A stretch of DNA of 64,000 nt from Leisingera sp. S132 (GTDB taxonomy: Bacteria > Pseudomonadota > Alphaproteobacteria > Rhodobacterales > Rhodobacteraceae), in NCBI RefSeq assembly GCF_025144465.1, contig NZ_CP083553.1, positions 3,155,001-3,219,000 of the forward strand, given 5' to 3'. This document shows positions 28,016 to 35,668 of the stretch, piece after piece; the first letter of the stretch is position 1, and every line of letters begins with the position of its first letter. The notes below the pieces were generated by a model that saw only the letters and a list, made by a program, of their open reading frames with translations, had not been told where the DNA came from and searched no databases. A program made the position numbers and the translations under genes.

Positions 28016-29211
28016 TTGACGGCCCTCACACGGGTGTTTTGATCAAGGTCGTTTTTCCAGGCGCCGACGGCCCGCTCTGCGGCTTCCATCAGCGAGGTTG
28101 CACGGATCAACGGCAGGCCGGACTGGGCCAGGATCTTTTGGCCTTCCTCCACATTGGTGCCCGCCAGACGCACCACTACCGGCACGTCAACCTCAACTTC
28201 ACGCAGCGCCTGCACAACACCTTCGGCCACCCAGTCGCAGCGGTTGATGCCGGCGAAGATGTTGACCAGAACCGCCTGCACATTGCTGTCGGACATCACC
28301 AGACGGAACGCCTTGGCGACCCGTTCCGGGGTTGCCCCGCCGCCGATGTCCAGGAAGTTGGCAGGCTCGCCGCCGGCCAGCTTGATGGTGTCCATGGTCG
28401 CCATCGCCAAACCGGCGCCATTCACGATACAGCCGATGTTGCCTTCCAGGCCGACATAGGACAGGCCGCGGTCGGCGGCGCGGGCTTCGCGCGGATCTTC
28501 CTGGGACTTGTCGCGCAGCTCTGCGATCTGCGGGTGGCGGAACAGGGCGTTGTCGTCAAAGGTCATCTTGGCGTCCAGCGCGATGACCCGGTTGTCCGAG
28601 GTGACCACCAGCGGGTTGATCTCAACCATGGTGGCGTCCAGTTCGGAAAACGCCTGGTAGCAGCCCTTGAGCGTGCGCACCATCTGCTGCGTCATCGCCG
28701 GTTCGATGCCCAGGGCAAACGCGATCTCGCGCGCCTGGAAGTCCTGCAGGCCAACGGCCGGCTCAACGGTCGATCGCACGATGGACTCGGGCCGCTCGGC
28801 AGAGATCTCCTCAATCTCCATGCCGCCCTCAGAGGAGGCAACGATCATCACCCGCTGGCTGGAGCGGTCCAGCACAAAACCCAGGTAGATCTCGCGGGCA
28901 ATCGGCACCGCGCCCTCGACGTAGACACGGTAGATGCCTTTGCCTTCGGGGCCGGTCTGGTGGGTCACCAGCTTTTTGCCGAACAGGTTCTCAGTCGCCT
29001 CATAGATCTCGGCTTCCGAATTGCACAGCTTGACGCCGCCCGCCTTGCCGCGGCCGCCTGCGTGAACCTGAGCCTTGACGATCCATTTGTCGCCGCCCAG
29101 TTCCCGCGCGCGGTAGGCCGCCTGCTCGGGGCTGTAGGCCAGTGCGCCGGGCGGAACCGTCACACCGAAGTTGCTCAGAACTTCCTTGGCCTGATACTCG
29201 TGGATATCCAT
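28012..29211 (-). CDS. mtkA: Malate-CoA ligase (malate thiokinase) beta subunit, SucC family
   Basis: The 399-residue protein starts [17 protein letters not shown] and continues with an ATP-grasp domain ([24 protein letters not shown]) and a C-terminal CoA-ligase domain ([24 protein letters not shown]). This is the standard SucC layout. Synteny with mtkB and the serine-cycle enzymes assigns it to ATP-dependent activation of L-malate to malyl-CoA. It lies 33 bp downstream of the serine-glyoxylate aminotransferase gene, and the operon continues with 4-bp overlap into mtkB. A sucC role is not formally excluded by sequence. Confidence 0.88.
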   Translation of the reverse strand: MDIHEYQAKEVLSNFGVTVPPGALAYSPEQAAYRARELGGDKWIVKAQVHAGGRGKAGGVKLCNSEAEIYEATENLFGKKLVTHQTGPEGKGIYRVYVEGAVPIAREIYLGFVLDRSSQRVMIVASSEGGMEIEEISAERPESIVRSTVEPAVGLQDFQAREIAFALGIEPAMTQQMVRTLKGCYQAFSELDATMVEINPLVVTSDNRVIALDAKMTFDDNALFRHPQIAELRDKSQEDPREARAADRGLSYVGLEGNIGCIVNGAGLAMATMDTIKLAGGEPANFLDIGGGATPERVAKAFRLVMSDSNVQAVLVNIFAGINRCDWVAEGVVQALREVEVDVPVVVRLAGTNVEEGQKILAQSGLPLIRATSLMEAAERAVGAWKNDLDQNTRVRAVK

Positions 29212-29244
29212 GGTCCTCTCCTCCTCATGGATGTCGGAATTCTA

Positions 29245-30495
29245 TTACTCAGCCGGTTCCAGTTCCGGTGCGTAATGCTTGTCGAGCAGGGCGTTGATCG
29301 CCTCCATGTCGACCTTGGCACCCATATCGTTCATTGCCTTGCCAAAGCGGTTAACGATGTCGGTGATGGCCGCCGGGGTGATCTGGTTCAGGATGCCGAT
29401 GCGGACCTGCACCGGTTCCGACAGGGTCGGCCAGATGCCGAAGCCAACGGCCCGGCAGTTGCCCACCAGTTCCTTTTCGCGGCCCGCCAGGGCACCGGGC
29501 AGGTTCAGAACCACCAGGCTGGTCATGTTGCTGGTCACGTTGCAACCCATGGCGGTCACAGCGTCGCGCAGCGCCTTCTCGTGGAAGGCATAGTCGCGGG
29601 CCTTCTGGGCGCGGCCATGCTGCAGGGTGATGCGCAGCGCCTCGTGGAAGGCCGCGACCGCATAACCGGAATGCGTGCGGTGGTAGGTGCCGGCGGCAAC
29701 GTCCTGGCCGTCCACGATGCCCCAGTGGCGGGCCTCCAGGATCGGATTGTGAACATAGGAATGGCAGCCGTTCTCGCGCACGGTCTGGATGTACTGGTCG
29801 GTGAAAGACACAGGCGCATAGGTCAGCGGCAGGCACAGCACGCCCTTCTGCGGGCAGGACGCCCAGCCGGCAACGCCCGGGTAATCGTCGATCGAGAAAT
29901 CTTCGATGCCCAGCGACGACACTGCGTCGATCAGGCCCATCACGCCGTGCTTCACACAGGCATCCGAGAACCCCTTGAGGTCATTGATGCGGCCCGAGCC
30001 GGTTTCCCAATGCGCCATGAAGGCCCACTTGGGCTTCTTCTCAGCCAGCACCTGCTCCACTAGTTTGCCTGACACCGACTCGCCGTGCGGCACGTCCACC
30101 ACGGTGACGGAGGCCGGCTGCGGGTTCATCGCGTCAGCGGCCAGCTCCTCGCGGGTGGCGGCCTTCATGCGGATGGTCATCGCGTCGATGCCGGAGAAGG
30201 TGCCGTTCTGGAAGGCAACCACGGTATCGCCCGGCAGGATTGCGTTCAGCATGCAGTCCAGGCCGGAGAAGCCGGTGCCGCCGACGCCGTAGGTGTAGGT
30301 GTTGGCGGTGCCCCACAGATCGCGCAGCATCTGCTTGCACTCGATCATGCCGCGCAGCACGTCCGCCTGCATGTGGTCAGCCAGGCCGGTGTTGGCAAAG
30401 GCCTGCAGCACGCGGGGGTCGGTATTGCCCGGCCCGGGGCCAGCGGCCAAGGTTTCCGGGATTTCCAGGCTGGGAAAGATCGTGGGGTCAGTCAT
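29245..30495 (-). CDS. sgaA: Serine-glyoxylate aminotransferase
   Basis: A 416-residue class V PLP aminotransferase. The N-terminal AAGPGPGNTDPRVLQA, the HWETGSGRINDL segment and the PLP-lysine region ASCPQKGVLCLP match serine/alanine-glyoxylate aminotransferases. It transfers the amino group of serine to glyoxylate, giving hydroxypyruvate and glycine, the entry step of the serine cycle. ATG 30495 begins the conserved region; the in-frame ATG at 30600 adds an Arg/Gln-rich stretch without homology. It is the first gene of the minus-strand operon and is divergent from the LuxR-type regulator at 30766. Confidence 0.93.
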   Translation of the reverse strand: MTDPTIFPSLEIPETLAAGPGPGNTDPRVLQAFANTGLADHMQADVLRGMIECKQMLRDLWGTANTYTYGVGGTGFSGLDCMLNAILPGDTVVAFQNGTFSGIDAMTIRMKAATREELAADAMNPQPASVTVVDVPHGESVSGKLVEQVLAEKKPKWAFMAHWETGSGRINDLKGFSDACVKHGVMGLIDAVSSLGIEDFSIDDYPGVAGWASCPQKGVLCLPLTYAPVSFTDQYIQTVRENGCHSYVHNPILEARHWGIVDGQDVAAGTYHRTHSGYAVAAFHEALRITLQHGRAQKARDYAFHEKALRDAVTAMGCNVTSNMTSLVVLNLPGALAGREKELVGNCRAVGFGIWPTLSEPVQVRIGILNQITPAAITDIVNRFGKAMNDMGAKVDMEAINALLDKHYAPELEPAE

Positions 30496-30765
30496 CGGGG
30501 TCAGGCCTCGCTGTTGTCGTTTCGGCGATGCGCCGGAGGTCACGGGCCTTCTTTGCCGCGATCTTCGCTGTGGGAAGGTTTGTTTCCTGTGGGTCAACAT
30601 CTGTTAACGCTAGGAAAACCTAGGTCGACAAAACCCGCAACATTCCTATATCCTGCTTTTGGGTATCTAAATGGGTGGCAAGAAACCTACCCATACTGGT
30701 AAAAATACCGTTGCATACCGAAAATGACCCCGCCCGTTTGGGTAGTTTTAACATAAGGGCACCAA
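30496..30765. promoter_or_regulatory. Divergent promoter region of the serine-cycle operon and its LuxR-type neighbour
   Basis: This is an AT-rich gap for this genome, with several repeats. CTAGG-AAAA-CCTAG is at 30610-30623. ATGGGT/ACCCAT arms lie at 30671-30676 and 30689-30694. GGGTA cores occur at 30661-30665, 30688-30692 (inverted) and 30740-30744. Multiple GGGTA sites between divergent genes suggest operators, perhaps for the LuxR-type protein. No confident -35/-10 pair was assigned. Confidence 0.5.
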
Positions 30766-31419
30766 ATGCCTCCTATAAGCGACAAAGTTTCCCCGATATC
30801 GGTCATGCTTGCTGACGCAAATCCGCTGGTGCTGTCGGCCATGTCCGAGATCTTCGAAAAGGACCCGCGATTCTCGCTGGTCGCCACTTCCGCCACCGCC
30901 GAAGGCTTCCTCGGAACCGTGATGCGGGTGCCGGTTCAGGTCGGGATCATCGACTGGAACTTGCCCGCGCTTGGCGGCGCCAAGCTGATCGAAGTGCTGC
31001 GCGACCAGGCCAACGCGCCGCGGCTGGTGGTCTATGCCGACGGCAGCGGCGACGTCCCGCGCAAGGCGATGAGCGCAGGCGCCGCCGGCTTTGCGCCGCG
31101 TTCCAGCGCCGTCGACGGGCTTTTGGACACCTGCCTGGCCGTGGCCGCGGGCAAGATGGTGTTTCCCTTCCTCGACGTCCGCGGCCTGCAGACTGATCCG
31201 ATTGAGCAGCTGTCGCGCCGCGAGCGCACCATGCTCGAGGCGCTGTCCAAGGGGCTCACCAACAAGGAGCTCAGCAAGGAGCTGGAAATCTCGACCAACA
31301 CGGTGAAATTCCACCTGTCGAACCTCTACGAAAAACTCTCGGTCAAGAACCGCGCCCAGGCAATCGCGTTCTACTACGCCAACCGCGCCGCCAGGGGCGA
31401 TTTCAGCCTGGAGGAATGA
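30766..31419 (+). CDS. Response-regulator-like LuxR/NarL-type transcriptional regulator
   Basis: The 217-residue protein has an N-terminal receiver-like domain (about 10-125) with D63 in VGIIDWNLP at the phosphoacceptor position. A C-terminal LuxR/NarL helix-turn-helix (about 148-205) follows, with SRRERTMLEALSKGLTNKEL and STNTVKFHLSNLYEKL. The receiver looks degenerate: the acidic pair is reduced to LADAN, and the usual conserved lysine motif reads GFAPR. No partner kinase is adjacent. Its divergent position next to sgaA, with mcl and gck downstream, makes it the best candidate for control of the serine-cycle island. The family differs from the LysR-type QscR of Methylobacterium. Confidence 0.88.
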   Translation: MPPISDKVSPISVMLADANPLVLSAMSEIFEKDPRFSLVATSATAEGFLGTVMRVPVQVGIIDWNLPALGGAKLIEVLRDQANAPRLVVYADGSGDVPRKAMSAGAAGFAPRSSAVDGLLDTCLAVAAGKMVFPFLDVRGLQTDPIEQLSRRERTMLEALSKGLTNKELSKELEISTNTVKFHLSNLYEKLSVKNRAQAIAFYYANRAARGDFSLEE

Positions 31420-31451
31420 CCCCGGATTGCCGCCCAGCGCCTCGCACGCGG

Positions 31452-31474
31452 GCACGCACACGCGTACGCACGCG
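31452..31474. other. 23-nt alternating purine-pyrimidine tract
   Basis: From 31452 to 31474 purines and pyrimidines alternate strictly, mostly as GC/AC steps, a composition that can adopt Z-DNA under negative supercoiling. It lies between the LuxR-type gene and mcl, in a 187-bp gap that also contains further CG-rich short palindromes and an ATTTAAAT sequence near 31511. Confidence 0.55.
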
Positions 31475-31531
31475 AGGGCGCGACGCGCGGGCGCGCTCCC
31501 GCGCGAATGTATTTAAATGAAAACTTTTTTC

Positions 31532-31547
31532 TTGACAGGAAACTGTC
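31532..31547 (+). promoter_or_regulatory. Palindrome and possible -35 element upstream of mcl
   Basis: GACAG-GAAA-CTGTC is a perfect 5-bp inverted repeat at 31534-31547. It overlaps TTGACA at 31532-31537, a consensus-like -35 hexamer. A good -10 was not found at 16-18 nt. The position 60 bp before the mcl start suits an operator overlapping a regulated promoter. Confidence 0.35.
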
Positions 31548-31606
31548 TGATGAGGAATGGCTAGGGAGGAGAGGACGAAACCCCATTGCGAATGAGGAGC
31601 GCACCC

Positions 31607-32584
31607 ATGTCGTTTCATACCATCGAACAGGCCCCTGGCCGCCTGAACCGCAGCGAGCTGGCAATCCCCGGATCCCAGCCCCAAATGTTTGAAAAAGCTG
31701 CGAAATCCGACGTCGACGTGATCTTTCTTGATCTCGAAGACGCGGTTGCCCCGGACGAGAAAGACCAGGCCCGAAAGAACATCATTGAAGCCCTGAACGA
31801 CATCGACTGGGGCAACAAATCCATGTCAGTCCGAATCAACGGTCTCGACACCCACTACATGTACCGCGATGTGGTCGATGTTGTTGAACAGGCAGGCGAA
31901 CGCCTTGACCTGATCATGGTTCCCAAAGTCGGCACCGCCGCCGATGTTTACGCCGTCGACATGCTGGTCACCCAGATCGAAGACGCCAAGGGATACAAGA
32001 AGCGGATCGGCTTCGAGCACATCATCGAGACCGCACTTGGCATGCAGAACGTGAGTGAAATTGCCGCAGCCTCCAAGCGCAATGAATCGCTGCATTTCGG
32101 CGTTGCCGACTATGCCGCCTCGACCCGTGCCCGCACCACCATCATCGGCGGCGTGAACCCGGATTACTCGGTGCTGACCGACCCGGCTGCAGACGGCTCC
32201 CGCGACGTGCACTGGGGCGACATGTGGCACTACGCCCTGGCCCGCATGGTGGTGGCCGCGCGCGCCAATGGCCTGCGCCCGATTGACGGCCCGTTCGGCG
32301 ATTTCCAGGACAAGGAAGGCTACAAGGCCGCCGCAAAACGCGCCGCTGTGCTGGGCTGCGAGGGCAAATGGGCGATCCACCCCAGCCAGATCGAACTGGC
32401 CAACGAGGTGATGTCGCCGTCGGACGCGGAAATCACCAAGGCGCACCGCATCCTGGAAGCGATGGCCGAAGCTGAAGCGGCCGGTAAGGGCGCGGTGTCG
32501 CTGGATGGCCGCCTGATTGACTATGCCTCGATCCGTCAGGCAGAAGTGCTGGTGGAAAAGGCCAAGCAGATCGCCGGCAACTAA
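31607..32584 (+). CDS. mcl1: L-malyl-CoA/beta-methylmalyl-CoA lyase
   Basis: The 325-residue HpcH/HpaI-CitE family protein has the SELAIPGSQPQMFEKAAKSD start, the metal-binding VIFLDLEDAVAP segment and a C-terminal GKWAIHPSQIELAN motif. It closely resembles the roughly 320-residue malyl-CoA lyase of Rhodobacter. It cleaves L-malyl-CoA to glyoxylate and acetyl-CoA, the last step of the serine cycle. In this group it also serves the ethylmalonyl-CoA pathway (beta-methylmalyl-CoA cleavage), so its presence alone does not prove methylotrophy. ATG 31607 has GAGGAG 7 nt upstream. Glycerate kinase follows in the same direction. Confidence 0.94.
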   Translation: MSFHTIEQAPGRLNRSELAIPGSQPQMFEKAAKSDVDVIFLDLEDAVAPDEKDQARKNIIEALNDIDWGNKSMSVRINGLDTHYMYRDVVDVVEQAGERLDLIMVPKVGTAADVYAVDMLVTQIEDAKGYKKRIGFEHIIETALGMQNVSEIAAASKRNESLHFGVADYAASTRARTTIIGGVNPDYSVLTDPAADGSRDVHWGDMWHYALARMVVAARANGLRPIDGPFGDFQDKEGYKAAAKRAAVLGCEGKWAIHPSQIELANEVMSPSDAEITKAHRILEAMAEAEAAGKGAVSLDGRLIDYASIRQAEVLVEKAKQIAGN

Positions 32585-32610
32585 GCCGCCGACTGCTTTC
32601 AAGACCTTAG

Positions 32611-32636
32611 GCCGCCCCGGCAATGGCTGGGGCGGC
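32611..32636. repeat. Perfect hairpin between mcl and glycerate kinase genes
   Basis: GCCGCCCC and GGGGCGGC pair around a 10-nt loop, with no T-tract after either arm. It separates mcl from the glycerate kinase start by 22 bp and may stabilise the mcl message rather than terminate it. Confidence 0.5.
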
Positions 32637-32658
32637 TGATCGCCGCTATGCCAGAGAG

Positions 32659-33927
32659 ATGCAGATGACCGGATTGCTGACCACCGCCAAGGCCCTGTTC
32701 CAGGCCGCTGTCGACCGGGCAGACCCGGCCAAAGCCCTGCGCGCCCAGTTGGCGTCTTCCCCGCTCTCCCCCCTCCCCGAAGGCGGCAGGAATGTGCTGC
32801 TGGCAGTGGGCAAGGCCGCCATACCGATGATGCGCGAAGCGCTGGCGCTAATCCCGGACGCGGACCAGTCTCTGGTCATCACAAACCCAGAAAACTACAC
32901 CGAAATTTCTGGTGCCACTGTCCTCTGCGGCAGTCACCCGGTGCCGGACGAAAAGAGCGCTGCAGCAGGTCAGGCAGCCATAGAACTGGCGCGTTCTCTC
33001 GGCCCGGATGACCGGCTGGTTGCGCTGATTTCCGGCGGCGGCTCGGCCCTGATGGTGGCCCCCGCCCCCGGCCTGACGCTGGCGGACAAGGCAGCCGTGA
33101 ACAAGCTGCTGCTCGCCTCCGGGCTCGAGATCAACGAGATGAACCTGATCCGCCAGCAGCTGTCGGACACCAAAGGCGGCGGAATGCTGCGCCACGCCGC
33201 GCCAGCCCGGGTGCAGGCCTATATCCTGTCGGACGTGATCGGCGACGACCTGCGCGCCATCGCCTCCGGCCCCACCGTGGCCCCCATCGGCACCCGCGCC
33301 CAAGCGCGGGAAATCCTGCAGCGCGCAGGTATCTGGGACAGTGCCCCGAACGCCGTCAGGACCCATCTCAGCATGGCTGAAGAGGTCAAGGAAACCCCGC
33401 CGCCCGCCGTCAACACTTTGATCGGCTCCAACCGCCACAGCCTCAAGGCGATGATGGCCGCTGCCGCTGAATACTGGAGCCCCAAGCTGGTGTCGCACCG
33501 GCTGGTGGGTGATGTGGCAGAGGCCGCTGAAACTGTTGTAAAAGCGGCGGAAACCGCCCCCAAGGACAAACCGGTCGCGCTCATCTTCGGCGGTGAAACC
33601 ACAGTTCAGCTCCGCGGCACCGGCCTGGGCGGGCGCAACCAGGAGCTGGCTCTGCGAGTCGCCAAACTGGGCGCGGAACGGCTGGGCGGCGACTGGCTGT
33701 TTCTCTCCGGCGGCACCGACGGGCGCGACGGCCCGACCGACGCCGCAGGCGGCATCGCGACCCCCGCCACCTGGCAGGCCATCAGGACTGCCGGTCAGGA
33801 CCCGGACGCGCTGCTTGCCAACAATGACAGCCATGCCGCGCTGAAGGCTGCGGATGCGTTGCTGATCACCGGCGGCACCGGCACCAATGTGGCCGATGTC
33901 CAAGTTTTCCTGAGGCTGCCAGACTAA
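32659..33927 (+). CDS. gckA: Glycerate 2-kinase (MOFRL/GckA family)
   Basis: A 422-residue MOFRL-family kinase. Motifs include LLAVGKAAIPM, the nucleotide-binding LISGGGSALMVAP, KGGGMLRHAAPARV, and the C-terminal FGGETTVQLRGTGLGGRNQELAL with SGGTDGRDGPTDAAGG. It phosphorylates D-glycerate to 2-phosphoglycerate, which enolase and PEP carboxylase use next in the serine cycle. The start is ATG 32659 or, equally possible, ATG 32665, each with a weak purine-rich site. It lies 74 bp after mcl in the same direction and is probably co-transcribed with it. In other contexts such kinases are called TtuD and serve tartrate or allantoin use. Confidence 0.9.
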   Translation: MQMTGLLTTAKALFQAAVDRADPAKALRAQLASSPLSPLPEGGRNVLLAVGKAAIPMMREALALIPDADQSLVITNPENYTEISGATVLCGSHPVPDEKSAAAGQAAIELARSLGPDDRLVALISGGGSALMVAPAPGLTLADKAAVNKLLLASGLEINEMNLIRQQLSDTKGGGMLRHAAPARVQAYILSDVIGDDLRAIASGPTVAPIGTRAQAREILQRAGIWDSAPNAVRTHLSMAEEVKETPPPAVNTLIGSNRHSLKAMMAAAAEYWSPKLVSHRLVGDVAEAAETVVKAAETAPKDKPVALIFGGETTVQLRGTGLGGRNQELALRVAKLGAERLGGDWLFLSGGTDGRDGPTDAAGGIATPATWQAIRTAGQDPDALLANNDSHAALKAADALLITGGTGTNVADVQVFLRLPD

Positions 33928-34094
33928 CCTTGTAAGCGACGCCCGCCTGCAGCTTTGCTGAGCGGCCAGCCATATCCGGATCAACCTGAGAGCAGGCTAA
34001 GGTGTTTTCATGGCGCAGCACAATCCTCTGCCGCAGGAGAACTTTCCGGGCGGGATTTCCGCCGCCCGCCCTGCACGGAACGGAGGCAGGCCGC

Positions 34095-35498
34095 CTACAT
34101 CTCGACGATTTTGCCGGGGTTCATGATGTTGTCGGGGTCCAGCGCCGCCTTGATCGCGGCCATGTAACGGGTGGCCTCGCCCAGTTCCTGCTGCAGATAG
34201 GGGCGCTTGCCCTGGCCGATACCGTGCTCGCCGGTGCAGGTGCCGTCCATCTCTATCGCCATCTCGTTGAGCCAGCCGATGTACTCGTCCGCCTTCTGGC
34301 GTTCGAGGTCGCTGTCCATGTCGATCAGCAGGAGCGCATGGAAATTGCCGTCGCCCACATGGCCGACCATTGGCGCCAGAAGCCCCATGCTCTCGGCCTT
34401 CTCCCGGGACTTTCCGACGCATTCCGCCAACTTGGAGATTGGCACGCAGACATCGGTGGAAATCCCCTTGGCACCCGGGCGCAGCTGCAGGCAGGCCCAG
34501 TACATGTCGTGGCGCGCCTGCCAGAGCTTGCTGCGCTCTTCCGCTGTCGAGGTGGCAGCGATGTCAAAGCCGCCGAATTCCTCCGCGATGGAGGCAAACA
34601 TGTCCGACTGTTCCACCACGCCTGCCTCCGAGCCATGGAATTCCAGCAGCAAAAGCGGCGTTTCCGGCAAGTCGAGGCCGGAATAGGCATTGGCGGCACG
34701 CACGCTCATCTCGTCCAGCAGCTCAATGCGGGCAACGGGAATGCCGTATTGGATGGTCATCATCACCGCGCGGCAGGCTTCATCCACCGTGCGGAAAGAA
34801 CAGCGGGCGGAGCGGATCGCCTCCGGGATACCCTGCAGTTTCAGGGTCAGTTCGGTGATCAGGCCCAATGTGCCCTCGCTGCCGACCAGAAGGCGGGTGA
34901 GATCGTAACCAGCGGAGGATTTCTTGGCCCGCTGCGCGGTGCGGATCACGGCGCCATCGGCCATCACCGCCTCCAATCCCAGCACGTTGTCCTTCATGGT
35001 GCCATAGCGCACCGCGTTGGTGCCGGAGGCGCGGGTGGCCGCCATGCCGCCAAGCGAAGCATTGGCGCCCGGGTCGATGGGGAAGAACAGGCCCTGGTCG
35101 CGCAGGTAGGTATTGAGCTGCTCGCGCGTGACGCCGGGCTGCACCACCACGTCCAGATCCTCTGCATGGACCGCGATGATCTGGTGCATCCGCATCATGT
35201 CAACGCAGATGCCGCCTGCGGGGGCGTTCACATGCCCCTCCAGCGAGGTGCCGGTGCCGAAGGGAATGACCGGCACGCCGTATTCGGCGCAGACCGTGAC
35301 GATCTCCGACACCTCACGCGTGGTGGCGGGAAAGACCACCGCATCCGGCGCCTGGTTGGTAATCCAGGTGGTGGTGTGGCCATGCTGCTCGCAGATCGCC
35401 TGGCCGGTCTGCAGCCGGTCGCCGAACTGCTCGGTAAGCGCATCGATGGCGGCAGCAATCCCAGCCTCGTTGCGCGGCAGTGATGTGGCTTGGACCAT
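34095..35498 (-). CDS. FAD-linked D-2-hydroxyacid dehydrogenase (D-lactate dehydrogenase/GlcD-like)
   Basis: A 467-residue protein with an N-terminal PCMH-type FAD-binding domain (VIPFGTGTSLEGHVNAPAGG; DPGANASLGGMAATRASGTN) and a C-terminal FAD-oxidase domain ending HGIGQGKRPYL and ALDPDNIMNPGKIV. These are features of cytochrome-linked D-lactate dehydrogenases and of glycolate oxidase subunit GlcD. No GlcE or GlcF genes adjoin it, so the single-subunit D-lactate dehydrogenase type is more likely. It is convergent with the glycerate kinase gene. It could oxidise D-lactate or another D-2-hydroxyacid into the quinone pool. Confidence 0.87.
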   Translation of the reverse strand: MVQATSLPRNEAGIAAAIDALTEQFGDRLQTGQAICEQHGHTTTWITNQAPDAVVFPATTREVSEIVTVCAEYGVPVIPFGTGTSLEGHVNAPAGGICVDMMRMHQIIAVHAEDLDVVVQPGVTREQLNTYLRDQGLFFPIDPGANASLGGMAATRASGTNAVRYGTMKDNVLGLEAVMADGAVIRTAQRAKKSSAGYDLTRLLVGSEGTLGLITELTLKLQGIPEAIRSARCSFRTVDEACRAVMMTIQYGIPVARIELLDEMSVRAANAYSGLDLPETPLLLLEFHGSEAGVVEQSDMFASIAEEFGGFDIAATSTAEERSKLWQARHDMYWACLQLRPGAKGISTDVCVPISKLAECVGKSREKAESMGLLAPMVGHVGDGNFHALLLIDMDSDLERQKADEYIGWLNEMAIEMDGTCTGEHGIGQGKRPYLQQELGEATRYMAAIKAALDPDNIMNPGKIVEM

Positions 35499-35614
35499 GG
35501 CGGCCTCCCCTGGCAGCGGGGCGCGGCGCCCCGGAACAATTCACCTGTTAACCTACGCGCCGCTCTTACCGCCGGGCAATACCCAGTAGCTGGTAGATCC
35601 TGTTTCAAGGTCAA

Positions 35615-35644
35615 GGCTGCGCCTGCCGCAAGGCAAGCGCAGCC
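35615..35644 (-). terminator. Hairpin downstream of gamma-glutamyltransferase gene
   Basis: A 13-bp stem with one mismatch (GGCTGCGCCTGCC and GGCAAGCGCAGCC, loop GCAA) starts 25 bp beyond the stop of the minus-strand gene. A T-tract is lacking, so termination is possible but not certain. Confidence 0.4.
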
Positions 35645-35668
35645 AAGTCTCTCAGCGAGCCAGTTCAG

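Noticed and set aside
27122-29211. sucCD (succinyl-CoA synthetase) annotation
   Set aside because: Family is the same, but the neighbours are all serine-cycle genes and no other TCA-cycle genes adjoin them; mtkAB is the better call, though only enzyme assay or the presence of a second sucCD pair would settle it.
28039-30063. Plus-strand open frame of 674 codons across mtkA and sgaA
   Set aside because: It spans two real minus-strand genes and their gap; composition shadow.
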